Both the position numbers and the translations under genes were made by a program. A DNA stretch of 64,000 bases from Kribbella antiqua (GTDB taxonomy: Bacteria; Actinomycetota; Actinomycetes; Propionibacteriales; Kribbellaceae): the NCBI RefSeq assembly GCF_004345665.1, contig NZ_SLWR01000006.1, forward strand, positions 1 through 64,000, given 5' to 3'. Shown in pieces: positions 32,706-41,010 of this stretch; the first letter of the stretch is position 1; every line of letters starts with the position of its first letter. The notes below the pieces were generated by a model. That model was not told where the DNA came from and ran no database searches. It saw only the letters and a list, made by a program, of their open reading frames with translations.

Positions 32706-34142
32706 TTAGTGGGCAAGGTAGGCCTCCAGACCATGGCGGCCGCCCTCGCGACCGTAGCCCGACTCCTTGTAGCCGCCGAACGGCGAGGTCGGGTCGAAGC
32801 GGTTGAACGTGTTGGCCCAGACCACGCCGGCGCGCAGCTGGTTCGCCATCCACAGGATCCGGGAACCCTTGTCGGTCCAGATCCCGGCGGACAGCCCGAA
32901 GGGGGTGTTGTTCGCCTTCTCCACCGCCTCGGCCGGGGTGCGGAAGGTGAGCACGGACAGCACTGGCCCGAAGATCTCCTCCCGGGCGATCCGGTGCGCC
33001 TGCGACACTCCGGTGAAGACGGTCGGCGGGAACCAGTACCCCTCGGCCGGTAGCTCGCATTCCGGCGACCAGCGCTCGGCGCCTTCGTCCTCGCCGATCT
33101 GGGACAGCTCGCGGATCTTGGCCAGCTGGGCCGAGGAGTTGATCGCGCCGATGTCGGTGTTCTTGTCCAACGGGTCGCCGACCCGCAGCGTGCTCATCCG
33201 GCGCTTCAGTCGCGCGAGCACCTCGTCGTACACGCTCTCCTGGACCAGCAGCCGGGAGCCCGCGCAGCAGACGTGGCCCTGGTTGAAGAAGATGCCGTTG
33301 ACGATGCCCTCGATGGTCTGGTCGATCGGCGCGTCCTCGAAGACGATGTTCGCCGCTTTGCCGCCGAGCTCGAGGGTGACCTTCTTGTCCGAGCCCGCAA
33401 CAGCCTTGGCGATCGCCCGGCCGACCTCGGTCGAACCGGTGAAGGCGACCTTGTCGACATCCGGATGCTCGACCAGCGCCTGCCCGGTCCGGCCTGCGCC
33501 GGTGACGATGTTGACCACACCCGGAGGCAGGTCGGCCTGCTGGCAGATCTCCGCGAACGCCAGCGCGGTCAGCGGTGTCGTCTCGGCCGGCTTCAGTACG
33601 ACGGTGTTGCCGGCGGCCAGGGCAGGTGCGATCTTCCAGGCCAGCATCAGCATCGGGAAGTTCCACGGGATGATCTGGCCCGCGACGCCCAACGGCTGTG
33701 GGTCCTCACCAGCACCGGCGTACTCGAGCTTGTCCGCCCAGCCGGCGTAGTAGAAGAAGTGCGCCGCCACCAGCGGGATGTCGACATCGCGCGACTCACG
33801 GATCGGCTTGCCGTTGTCCAGCGACTCCAGCACCGCCAGCTCACGCGAGCGCTCCTGGATCAGCCGCGCGATCCGGAACAGGTACTTCGCCCGGTCCCGG
33901 CCGGCCATCGGCGCCCAGACCTTGTCGAACGCCTTCCGGGCCGCGCGAACGGCCCGGTCGACATCCGCCGGACCGGCCTCGCTGACCTCCGCGAGCACCT
34001 CCTCCGACGAAGGGCTGACGGTCTTGAACGGCTTCCCGTCCGTCGCCTCGACGAAGCCGCCGTTGATGAAGAGCCCGTACGACGACTTGATGTCGACGAT
34101 CGCCCGGGACTCGGGAGCCGGTGCGTACTCGAATCTGCTCAT
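32706..34142 (-). CDS. NAD(P)-dependent aldehyde dehydrogenase
   Basis: 478 residues, full length. Motifs: IPWNFPMLMLAWKIAPALAA, NTVVLKPAETTPLTA, GSTEVGR, catalytic Glu in LELGGKAANIV, catalytic Cys in GHVCCAGSRLLV, and the C-terminal PFGGYKESGYGREGG. It lies three bases after deoC on the same strand, so acetaldehyde released from deoxyribose-5-phosphate is the likely substrate (inference from the operon). Confidence 0.95.
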   Translation of the reverse strand: MSRFEYAPAPESRAIVDIKSSYGLFINGGFVEATDGKPFKTVSPSSEEVLAEVSEAGPADVDRAVRAARKAFDKVWAPMAGRDRAKYLFRIARLIQERSRELAVLESLDNGKPIRESRDVDIPLVAAHFFYYAGWADKLEYAGAGEDPQPLGVAGQIIPWNFPMLMLAWKIAPALAAGNTVVLKPAETTPLTALAFAEICQQADLPPGVVNIVTGAGRTGQALVEHPDVDKVAFTGSTEVGRAIAKAVAGSDKKVTLELGGKAANIVFEDAPIDQTIEGIVNGIFFNQGHVCCAGSRLLVQESVYDEVLARLKRRMSTLRVGDPLDKNTDIGAINSSAQLAKIRELSQIGEDEGAERWSPECELPAEGYWFPPTVFTGVSQAHRIAREEIFGPVLSVLTFRTPAEAVEKANNTPFGLSAGIWTDKGSRILWMANQLRAGVVWANTFNRFDPTSPFGGYKESGYGREGGRHGLEAYLAH

Positions 34143-34145
34143 GCC

Positions 34146-35102
34146 TCAGTCCAGCGTGAAGTAGTCGGGGCCGGGGTAGTGCCCGGTGGCCAGCTTGGTG
34201 CGTTGCATCAGCAGGTCGTTCAGCAGGCTGGAGGCGCCGAAGCGGAACAGCTCCGGATCCAGCCAGTCAGGTCCGGCCGTTTCGTTGACCGTGACCAGGT
34301 ACTTGATCGCGTCCTTCGCGGTCCGGATGCCGCCGGCCGGCTTGACGCCGATGTGCAGGCCGGTGGTCTCGTGGTAGTCGCGGACCGCCTCGAGCATGAT
34401 CAGCGTCACCGGCAGCGTGGCCGCGGGGGACACCTTGCCGGTCGAGGTCTTGATGAAGTCCGCGCCGGCCAGCATCGCCAGCCAGGACGCACGGCGGACG
34501 TTGTCGTAGGTGACCAGCTCGCCGGTCTCCAGGATGACCTTCAGGTGCGCGTCGCCGGCCGCCTCGCGGATCGCGGTGATCTCGTCGAAGACCAGTCCGT
34601 ACCGCCCGGACAGGAACGCGCCACGGTCGATCACCATGTCGACCTCGTCGGCTCCTGCGGCCACCGCGTCCTTGGTGTCCTGCACCTTGATCGCGAGGCT
34701 GGAACGCCCACTGGGGAAGGCGGTCGCGACACTCGCCACGTTGATCCCCGAGCCGCGCAGCTCGTGCTTGGCCGTCGCGACCAGGTCCGGGTAGACGCAG
34801 ACCGCGGCCACCTGCGGCGCACTCGGGTCGGCCGGGTCGGGCCGCTTCGCCTTTGCGCACAGCGCCCGGACCTTGCCTGGCGTGTCCTGCCCCTCCAGCG
34901 TGGTCAGGTCGATCATCCGGATCGCCAGGTCCAGCGCGTAGGCCTTGGCGGTGGTCTTGATCGACCGGGTGCTCAGGGTGGCCGCCCTGGCCTCGGCGCC
35001 GACCTGGTCGACGCCCGGCAGGCCGAGCAGGAACCGGCGCAGCCGGTCCTCGGACGAGGTCACGTCGGCCAAGCTGTCGACGCCGCTGTCGAGTGTGGTC
35101 AC
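34146..35102 (-). CDS. deoC: Deoxyribose-phosphate aldolase
   Basis: 318 residues from the GTG at 35102. This start places TAGACT seven bases upstream, a leaderless promoter, and no ribosome site supports longer forms. Class I aldolase motifs are clear: the Schiff-base lysine in DFIKTSTGK, KPAGGIRTAKDA, and VDMVIDRGAF. It cleaves 2-deoxyribose-5-phosphate to acetaldehyde and glyceraldehyde-3-phosphate. It leads a four-gene operon with two ALDH-family genes and an MccF-like gene. Confidence 0.95.
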   Translation of the reverse strand: MTTLDSGVDSLADVTSSEDRLRRFLLGLPGVDQVGAEARAATLSTRSIKTTAKAYALDLAIRMIDLTTLEGQDTPGKVRALCAKAKRPDPADPSAPQVAAVCVYPDLVATAKHELRGSGINVASVATAFPSGRSSLAIKVQDTKDAVAAGADEVDMVIDRGAFLSGRYGLVFDEITAIREAAGDAHLKVILETGELVTYDNVRRASWLAMLAGADFIKTSTGKVSPAATLPVTLIMLEAVRDYHETTGLHIGVKPAGGIRTAKDAIKYLVTVNETAGPDWLDPELFRFGASSLLNDLLMQRTKLATGHYPGPDYFTLD

Positions 35103-35109
35103 GCTCGGC

Positions 35110-35115
35110 AGTCTA
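35110..35115 (-). promoter_or_regulatory. -10 hexamer of deoC, leaderless
   Basis: TAGACT on the minus strand ends seven bases before the GTG, so transcription would start at or next to the start codon. No Shine-Dalgarno lies between. Confidence 0.5.
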
Positions 35116-35196
35116 ATCCGGATCCCGGCGGTCGGCGTCCGCGCGATCCACAGGTCCACCGCGGCACTGGTCCTATGCCTGCTACCTACCGCCGGT

Positions 35197-35202
35197 TACT
35201 TT
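35197..35202 (+). promoter_or_regulatory. -10 hexamer of the PH-domain gene, leaderless
   Basis: TACTTT ends six bases before the GTG at 35209 with no ribosome site between, the usual geometry of actinobacterial leaderless transcripts. Confidence 0.45.
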
Positions 35203-35208
35203 GTGCGG

Positions 35209-35769
35209 GTGAAGTCGAAGTCGCCGGAGAGCGAGCACTATCTGTCCGCGTCGAACCGGATCACCGGTGTTGTGATCATGGTGATCGGGCTGATCGGCCT
35301 GCTCGACATCGTGCTGGAGTGGCGGACGCTCAGCGGCCTACTGGTCGCGTGCATCATCGGCCTCCTGATGGTGCTGACGTACGTCGGCCTGTTCCGCCCC
35401 ACCGTCACGCTCAGCCCGGAGCACCTCGTGCTGCGTAACCACGTGCGCGACCACGTCATCCCGTGGAGCAAGGTCACCGGTGCCGACGTCACCGACACCC
35501 TCCGGGTGCACGCGGGCGACAACCGGTTCCGTGCGCCCGGCGTCCAACTCGTCATGCGCGATCTCAGGAAGCAGCGCGTCGGCGGCCGCAAGCTGTCGGC
35601 GGACAGTTCGATCTCCCGGGCCGACTTCGTCGTGGACCGGATCGAGACCCACATGGCACAGTACGGCGAACAGTCCGAGGGCCAGGTGGTCACCCGCTGG
35701 GCACGGCCCGAGCTGATCATCGCCGGTGCACTCGCGGTCGTCGCCCTTTTGGCCGCTGTACTTCGTTGA
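35209..35769 (+). CDS. Bacterial PH-domain membrane protein
   Basis: 186 residues from the GTG at 35209 (MKSKSPESEHYLSASNRITG). Two membrane helices (about 20-37 and 42-63) precede a bPH-type beta domain (VTLSPEHLVLRNHVRDHVIP, then WSKVTGADV). A last helix (about 168-186) anchors the C-terminus. The family occurs in many actinobacterial membrane proteins of unknown role. The stop overlaps the esterase ATG (TGATG), so the two are coupled. Confidence 0.8.
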   Translation: MKSKSPESEHYLSASNRITGVVIMVIGLIGLLDIVLEWRTLSGLLVACIIGLLMVLTYVGLFRPTVTLSPEHLVLRNHVRDHVIPWSKVTGADVTDTLRVHAGDNRFRAPGVQLVMRDLRKQRVGGRKLSADSSISRADFVVDRIETHMAQYGEQSEGQVVTRWARPELIIAGALAVVALLAAVLR

Positions 35770-36665
35770 TGCTCTCCCGCCGCACTCTGGTCCGCACAGG
35801 TGTCGCCGCATCGGTTGCCGGTGTTGCCGCCGTTGCGGGGCTGGAGAGCGGTGTCATCCCCGGTCGTGCTCGCGTACACGACGTACTCGGGCTGACTGGT
35901 CCGGATGGCGTCGTACCGGATGTTCCTGCCGGGCCTGTGGAGTCAGGGTCGTTCGAGTCGTTCGGGCGTCGTACGGCGGTCGGCTACAGCGTCATCTATC
36001 CGCACGGCTACAGCGATACAGCGGCGCTGCCCGTCGTACTGGTGCTGCATGGGCGAGGCGGCGACCACACGTCCGCCGTGAACGACCTCGGCATCGACCG
36101 CTACCTGACAGCCGCGGTCCAAGCCGGTACGGCGCCGTTCGCGCTCGCGACTGTGGACGGCGGTCGGGACACCTACTGGCATCGACGAGCCGACGGGCAC
36201 GACCCCGGCTACATGCTCAACCAGGAACTCCTTCCCCTGCTGGCGGATCGCGGACTGCGCACCCAGCGGTACGGCGTCCTCGGCTGGTCGATGGGTGGGT
36301 ACGGCGCTCTGTTGTTCGCAGCGCTCGACTACTGGCAGCGGATGGTCCGGCCGGAGCGGAAGGCGGTCGCGGTGGGCGCGCTGAGTCCTGCACTGTGGCG
36401 TCGGTTCGAGGACTCCGCACCGGGTGCGTTCGACGGGGTCGAGGACTTCGAGCTGAGCAGCGTTTTCGGCCGTCGGAGTGGGTTCCGCGATGTTGCTGTG
36501 CGCATCGACTGCGGGCGGGACGATCCGTTCGCCGAGGCCGCTGGTGAGCTGCGCACGGAACTGCGGGCCCAGGGCGGGACCCAGCTCGGCGCCCACACGC
36601 CCGGCTACTGGCGCCGGATGCTCCCCGACCAACTCCGCTTCCTCGGCGCCAAGCTCTCCGCCTGA
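35769..36665 (+). CDS. Tat-exported alpha/beta-hydrolase, esterase family
   Basis: 298 residues. The N-terminus MLSRRTLVRTGVAASVAG carries a twin-arginine motif and a hydrophobic core, so Tat export or lipid anchoring is likely. The hydrolase fold shows VLVLHGRGGD (oxyanion region), the nucleophile in LGWSMGGYGA, an acid in DCGRDDPF and a His in AHTPGYWRR. It resembles the mycolyltransferase/esterase D superfamily. Translation is coupled to the PH-domain protein. Confidence 0.88.
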   Translation: MLSRRTLVRTGVAASVAGVAAVAGLESGVIPGRARVHDVLGLTGPDGVVPDVPAGPVESGSFESFGRRTAVGYSVIYPHGYSDTAALPVVLVLHGRGGDHTSAVNDLGIDRYLTAAVQAGTAPFALATVDGGRDTYWHRRADGHDPGYMLNQELLPLLADRGLRTQRYGVLGWSMGGYGALLFAALDYWQRMVRPERKAVAVGALSPALWRRFEDSAPGAFDGVEDFELSSVFGRRSGFRDVAVRIDCGRDDPFAEAAGELRTELRAQGGTQLGAHTPGYWRRMLPDQLRFLGAKLSA

Positions 36666-36746
36666 CCCGGTCGGCGGTCTACCGTAACTCGGCTGCCTGC
36701 CGCGCGTTGCCGTACCGGGCGGCTTGTTGCGTTTTGAAGACACGTG

Positions 36747-36763
36747 CACGATCTGCGATCGTG
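36747..36763. promoter_or_regulatory. Dyad CACGATC-N3-GATCGTG upstream of the 149-residue gene
   Basis: A perfect 7-bp inverted repeat with a 3-nt centre, 72 bp before the GTG at 36835. A TACAGT -10-like hexamer lies downstream, so an operator role is possible. Confidence 0.35.
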
Positions 36764-36834
36764 TGGTTACTTGTTTCGGGTCCGCACGCCTTACAGTTCT
36801 TAGTCGAGCAGTCACACGGCAGGAGTCAAGGACA

Positions 36835-37284
36835 GTGAACTACGACGAGTTCAACACCGAGTACGCCAAGGTGCTGGACAAGATCAAGAGCGGCAGGTGC
36901 AGCTGGTCCGAGCTGTCCGGTCACGTGACCCGGCTGCGCCAGGCGACCGCCGGGATCACCGCGCCGGTGGAGCGGACCCAGGTCGACCACGATCTGGCCG
37001 CGCTCGGCCAGATGGTCGACATGTCCCGGCGGACGAACGACAAGGAGGACGTCTGGACGATCACGTCCGACGTGATCCGCAAGGCGTCCAGTCTCGAGGG
37101 CACCGTCGCGGACCGGATCGGCCGGATCGAGGCGGGGATCAACGAGATCACCAACCTCGCCAACCGGAACCCGGACGAGCGCGACGCGCTGATGCAGTCG
37201 ACCAGCACGCTGCGCATCCTGCACTCCTCGCTGCAGAGCTCGCTCCGCGCCGAAGAAGCCGAAGCGGCGGCCGCAGCCCGCTAG
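36835..37284 (+). CDS. Small helical/coiled-coil protein of unknown function
   Basis: 149 residues from the GTG at 36835, preceded by AGGAG and AAGGA. Longer in-frame starts lack a ribosome site. It is soluble, strongly helical and charged (MNYDEFNTEYAKVLDKIKSG, VADRIGRIEAGINEITNLAN) and ends in an Ala/Glu-rich tail. It has one Cys and no known motif. A strong terminator follows. Confidence 0.75.
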   Translation: MNYDEFNTEYAKVLDKIKSGRCSWSELSGHVTRLRQATAGITAPVERTQVDHDLAALGQMVDMSRRTNDKEDVWTITSDVIRKASSLEGTVADRIGRIEAGINEITNLANRNPDERDALMQSTSTLRILHSSLQSSLRAEEAEAAAAAR

Positions 37285-37322
37285 ACCGCCGGGAGCCACC
37301 CGCCAGGTGTTCCCGAGCTACC

Positions 37323-37361
37323 GACGTCAGCCGCTGAATTCCATGCCCAGCGGCTGACGTC
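37323..37361. terminator. Bidirectional terminator hairpin
   Basis: GACGTCAGCCGCTG (37323-37336) and CAGCGGCTGACGTC (37348-37361) form a perfect 14-bp stem with an 11-nt loop, followed by TTCT. It separates two convergent genes. Confidence 0.85.
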
Positions 37362-37369
37362 TTCTGCGT

Positions 37370-39025
37370 TCAGAGGCCGAGCGCGTCCGACAGCGATTGC
37401 TTGACGGCGTTGAGCTCCGCCGCCGCTCGGGCGCGGGCAGCAGCGACATCCGAGCCCTCCACCGGGATAACCACCTCGAGGTAGCACTTCAGCTTGGGCT
37501 CGGTGCCGGACGGGCGTACGACGACCCGCGCGCCCTCGGACAGCGTGTAGCGCAGGCCGTCAGTAGGTGGCAGCGTGGCCGAGCCCTCGCTCAAGTCGTC
37601 CACGCGCTCGACGGCGTGACTTCCCAACTCCGTCGGGGGAGTGGCCCGCAGGCGCTCCATCGCGGCCGCGATCAACGACAGGTCCTCCACCCGAACCGAC
37701 AGCTGGTCCGTCGCGTGCAGGCCGTGCTTGATGGCGAGATCGTCCAGCAGGTCCAGCAGGGTCCGGCCCTCGGCCTTGGCCCGGGCTGCCAGCTGCAGCA
37801 CCCGGACGAGCGTCGACACACCGTCCTTGTCCTTCACCGCCACCGGGTCGACGCAGTACCCCAATGCCTCCTCATAGCCGAAGACGAGATCGGGCACGCG
37901 TCCGATCCACTTGAACCCGGTCAGCGTCTCGACGTACGCAACGCCGTGCGACGCCGCGATCTTGCCGAGCAAGGACGACGACACGATCGAGCACGCGGCC
38001 ACGCCGGCCGGTCCCGTCGAGAGCAGGAACTCGCCGAGCAACCCGCCGAGCTCGTCCCCACGCAGCATCCGCCAGCCGCGCTGGGCCGGATCCTGGGCCG
38101 CGGGATCCGGTACGGCGACGGCACACCGGTCCGCATCGGGATCGTTCGCCACCGCGATGTCCGCGTCGATCGACCGCGCCAGCTCCAGCGCCGCGTCGAT
38201 TGCCCCTGGCTCCTCCGGGTTCGGGAACGACACGGTCGGGAAGTCCGGGTCCGGATCCGCCTGCGACGCCACCACTGCCGGTACGGCGAACCCCGCACGG
38301 GCGACGGCATCCTCGACCAGCGTCCGCCCGACGCCGTGGAGCGGCGTGTAAGCCACGTTCAGCGCCCGCGGCGCATCCGGGGGCACCAGCTCCGCGATGC
38401 GGTCCAGGTAGGCGTTCAGGAGCTCATCGCCGGTCGTCTGCCAGTCGTCGCCGCGCGGCACCGAGGCCAGCGGTCCGACCGCCGCGATGGCTGCGGCGAT
38501 CTCCGCATCCGCCGGCGGCACGATCTGCGAGCCGTCACCCAGATAGACCTTGTACCCGTTGTCCTGCGGTGGATTGTGTGACGCGGTCACGACCACGCCC
38601 GCAACCGCCTTCAGATGCCGGATCCCGAACGCGACAACCGGCGTCGGCGCCGGCCGATCCAGCAGTACGGCGTCAAGGCCGGCTCCGCGCACCACGGCGG
38701 CCGTGTCCTGCGCGAACACGTCGGACTTGTGCCGGGCGTCGTACCCGATCAGGACCGGACCGTTGGTGAGGCCCTTCGCCTTGAGGTAGGCGCAGAGGCC
38801 GGCGGCGGCGCGGATGACGACGACCCGGTTCATCCGGTTCGGTCCGGCGCCGACGGCTCCGCGGAGTCCCGCCGTACCGAACTCGAGGGTGCCGGCGAAG
38901 CGGTCGGCCAGCTCGTCGGCGGCGTCGATGTCCAGCAACTGGGCCAGCTCGGCGCGCGTGTCGGGGTCGGGGTCCTCGCTCAGCCAGGCTTCGGCGGCGG
39001 TCCGGAGGTCATCGTTGACGGTCAC
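37370..39025 (-). CDS. Phosphohexomutase (phosphomannomutase/phosphoglucomutase)
   Basis: 551 residues. The phosphoserine loop is VVTASHNPPQDNGYK (Ser149), the metal loop DPDADRCAVAV, the sugar-binding loop GYEEALGY and the phosphate loop VVRPSGTEPKLKCYL. The length fits the PmmB/PGM-2-like group that includes phosphopentomutase-active enzymes. Proximity to deoC suggests a role in pentose-phosphate interconversion from nucleosides, though hexose substrates are equally possible. Confidence 0.93.
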   Translation of the reverse strand: MTVNDDLRTAAEAWLSEDPDPDTRAELAQLLDIDAADELADRFAGTLEFGTAGLRGAVGAGPNRMNRVVVIRAAAGLCAYLKAKGLTNGPVLIGYDARHKSDVFAQDTAAVVRGAGLDAVLLDRPAPTPVVAFGIRHLKAVAGVVVTASHNPPQDNGYKVYLGDGSQIVPPADAEIAAAIAAVGPLASVPRGDDWQTTGDELLNAYLDRIAELVPPDAPRALNVAYTPLHGVGRTLVEDAVARAGFAVPAVVASQADPDPDFPTVSFPNPEEPGAIDAALELARSIDADIAVANDPDADRCAVAVPDPAAQDPAQRGWRMLRGDELGGLLGEFLLSTGPAGVAACSIVSSSLLGKIAASHGVAYVETLTGFKWIGRVPDLVFGYEEALGYCVDPVAVKDKDGVSTLVRVLQLAARAKAEGRTLLDLLDDLAIKHGLHATDQLSVRVEDLSLIAAAMERLRATPPTELGSHAVERVDDLSEGSATLPPTDGLRYTLSEGARVVVRPSGTEPKLKCYLEVVIPVEGSDVAAARARAAAELNAVKQSLSDALGL

Positions 39026-39052
39026 TACCGCACGATAACCGCCGTACGACGT

Positions 39053-39514
39053 CTAGTGGCCGGACGACTGGCAGGGGCGGGCGCGGAGGTCGGCGACGTA
39101 GTCGTCCGGGGCGCCGGCGGCCTCGGCGGCCTCGGCGAGGATGCCCAGGTAGCGGGCCGACGGGAGACCGCCTTCGTAGGCGTTCAGGACGTACATCCAG
39201 GCCAGCTGCTCGCCGTCCAGGGTCTGCACCCGGACCTGGATCTTGCGGTAGACGCCCTGGTCGATCCACTCCCACTCGTCCAGCCGCTCGACGTCCTTGG
39301 GGTGGATGTCGTAGAGCGCGACGAACACCTGGTTGGTCGGGTCGGCCGGGTCCTCGACGACGGTGGCCATCGCTCCCTCCCAGCCCAGCTCCTCGCCGCC
39401 GAAGGTGAGGCGCCAGCCGGTGATCCAGCCGGTCCCGCGCAAGGGCGAGTACGGGCACCGCTCGGCCATCAGGTTCGGGTCCAGATTCGACGCAAACGCG
39501 GCGTACAGGGTCAC
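39053..39514 (-). CDS. Gamma-glutamylcyclotransferase-like protein
   Basis: 153 residues from the GTG at 39514 (MTLYAAFASNLDPNLMAERC). The YAAFASNL motif corresponds to the family's YGSNL substrate loop. It also has VFVALYDIHPKDVERLDEWE and a C-terminal LNAYEGGLPSARYLG. It would cyclise gamma-glutamyl amines to 5-oxoproline or act on a related amide. The gene is 27 bases downstream of the phosphohexomutase start, and divergent from lpdA (31-bp gap). TATCCT eight bases before the GTG suggests leaderless expression. Confidence 0.85.
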   Translation of the reverse strand: MTLYAAFASNLDPNLMAERCPYSPLRGTGWITGWRLTFGGEELGWEGAMATVVEDPADPTNQVFVALYDIHPKDVERLDEWEWIDQGVYRKIQVRVQTLDGEQLAWMYVLNAYEGGLPSARYLGILAEAAEAAGAPDDYVADLRARPCQSSGH

Positions 39515-39545
39515 GACGAAACAGGATACGGAAGAATGGCCTCCC

Positions 39546-40925
39546 GTGGCGCGAGTTGTGATCATCGGAGGCGGCCCGGGTGGGTACGAAGCGGCCAGTG
39601 CGGCCGCCCAGCTGGGCGGGGAGGTGACGGTCGTCGATTCCGACGGGATCGGCGGTTCCGCCGTGCTCACCGACTGTGTGCCGAGCAAGACGCTGATCGC
39701 CACGGCGGAGGTGATGACCGAGGTCGAGCAGGCCGGCGAGCTGGGTGTCCGGCTCGACGACGGCGACGACGATCCGGCGAACTCCGTGCGTGTCGATCTC
39801 TCCGTCGTCAACCAACGGGTCAAGCGGCTGGCCGCCGCGCAGTCCGAGGGCATCACCCGGCGGCTGGACCGGGACAAGGTGAGGATCATTCAGGGACGCG
39901 GCCGCCTGGACGGACCGGAGACCGTGGTCGTCGGCGACGAGCGCCTCGACGCGGACGTCGTACTGATCGCGACCGGAGCGCGGCCGCGGATCCTGAAGGG
40001 CTCCGAGCCGGACGGCGAGCGGATCCTGACGTGGGAGCAGGTCTACGAGCTGGAGGAACTGCCCGAGCGGCTGATCGTGGTCGGCTCCGGTGTCACGGGT
40101 GCGGAGTTCGCCAGCGCGTACGACGCTCTGGGCAGCGACGTCGTCCTGGTGTCGTCGCGGGACCGGGTGCTGCCGGGCGAGGACGCCGACGCGGCCGCCG
40201 TACTGGAGGACGTGTTCAAGCGGCGCGGGCTGACCGTGCTGGGCAAGTCGCGGGCGGAGTCGGTCCGGCGGCAGGGCGACGGCGTCGTGGTGACGCTGAC
40301 GGACGGCCGGACGGTCGAGGGTTCGCACGCGCTGCTCGCGGTCGGATCGCTGCCGAACACCGATGACATGGGCCTGGTCGAGTCGGGCGTGTCGCTGAAC
40401 GAAGGCGGCTTCGTCACGGTCGACAAGGTGTCCCGTACGACGGCCCGTGGCGTCTACGCGGCCGGCGACTGCACCGGCGTACTCATGCTCGCCTCGGTCG
40501 CCGCCATGCAGGGCCGGATCGCGATCGCGCACGCGCTCGGCGACGCGGTCACCCCGCTGGACCAGTCGACCGTGTCCGCGAACGTCTTCACCGCGCCGGA
40601 GATCGCCACCGTCGGGATCTCTCAGGCCGTGGTCGACGCCGGCGGCAGTACGGCGATGGTCGTCAAGGTGCCGCTGGCCGACAACGCCCGCGCCAAGATG
40701 CAGAGCGTCCGCGACGGTTTCGTCAAACTCTTCTGCCTCCCCAACACCGGCATCATCGTCGGCGGCGTCGTCGTCGCCCCCCGCGCCAGCGAACTGATCC
40801 ACCCCATCTCCCTCGCGGTTGCGGCGAGGTTGACCGTCGACCAGGTGGCTCAGTCCTTCACCGTCTACCCCTCCGTCTCCGGTTCCGTCGCCGAAGCCGC
40901 CCGCCGCCTCCACCTCCGCAGCTGA
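39546..40925 (+). CDS. lpdA: NAD(P)H-quinone dehydrogenase, LpdA-like flavoprotein
   Basis: 459 residues from the GTG at 39546. It has the FAD motif VVIIGGGPGGYEAASAAAQL, the NAD motif LIVVGSGVTGAEFASAY, a second FAD motif in GVYAAGDCTGVLMLAS, and a dimerisation domain. The redox-disulfide site CxxxxC is reduced to GSAVLTDCVPSK, with the first Cys replaced by Ala. It therefore cannot be a lipoamide dehydrogenase and matches the mycobacterial LpdA (Rv3303c) group of quinone reductases. Confidence 0.92.
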   Translation: MARVVIIGGGPGGYEAASAAAQLGGEVTVVDSDGIGGSAVLTDCVPSKTLIATAEVMTEVEQAGELGVRLDDGDDDPANSVRVDLSVVNQRVKRLAAAQSEGITRRLDRDKVRIIQGRGRLDGPETVVVGDERLDADVVLIATGARPRILKGSEPDGERILTWEQVYELEELPERLIVVGSGVTGAEFASAYDALGSDVVLVSSRDRVLPGEDADAAAVLEDVFKRRGLTVLGKSRAESVRRQGDGVVVTLTDGRTVEGSHALLAVGSLPNTDDMGLVESGVSLNEGGFVTVDKVSRTTARGVYAAGDCTGVLMLASVAAMQGRIAIAHALGDAVTPLDQSTVSANVFTAPEIATVGISQAVVDAGGSTAMVVKVPLADNARAKMQSVRDGFVKLFCLPNTGIIVGGVVVAPRASELIHPISLAVAARLTVDQVAQSFTVYPSVSGSVAEAARRLHLRS

Positions 40926-41010
40926 GATCCAGGTCACATCAGGCGGGGTCACATCTTCGGCGGTCGTCTCGTCAGATCTCTGTACGGATGGATTCTGTGT
41001 GGAGGACGAG

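Noticed and set aside
33273..35438. 721-codon plus-strand open frame over the ALDH and deoC genes
   Set aside because: Antisense to two well-supported enzymes; low-complexity residues and no motif.
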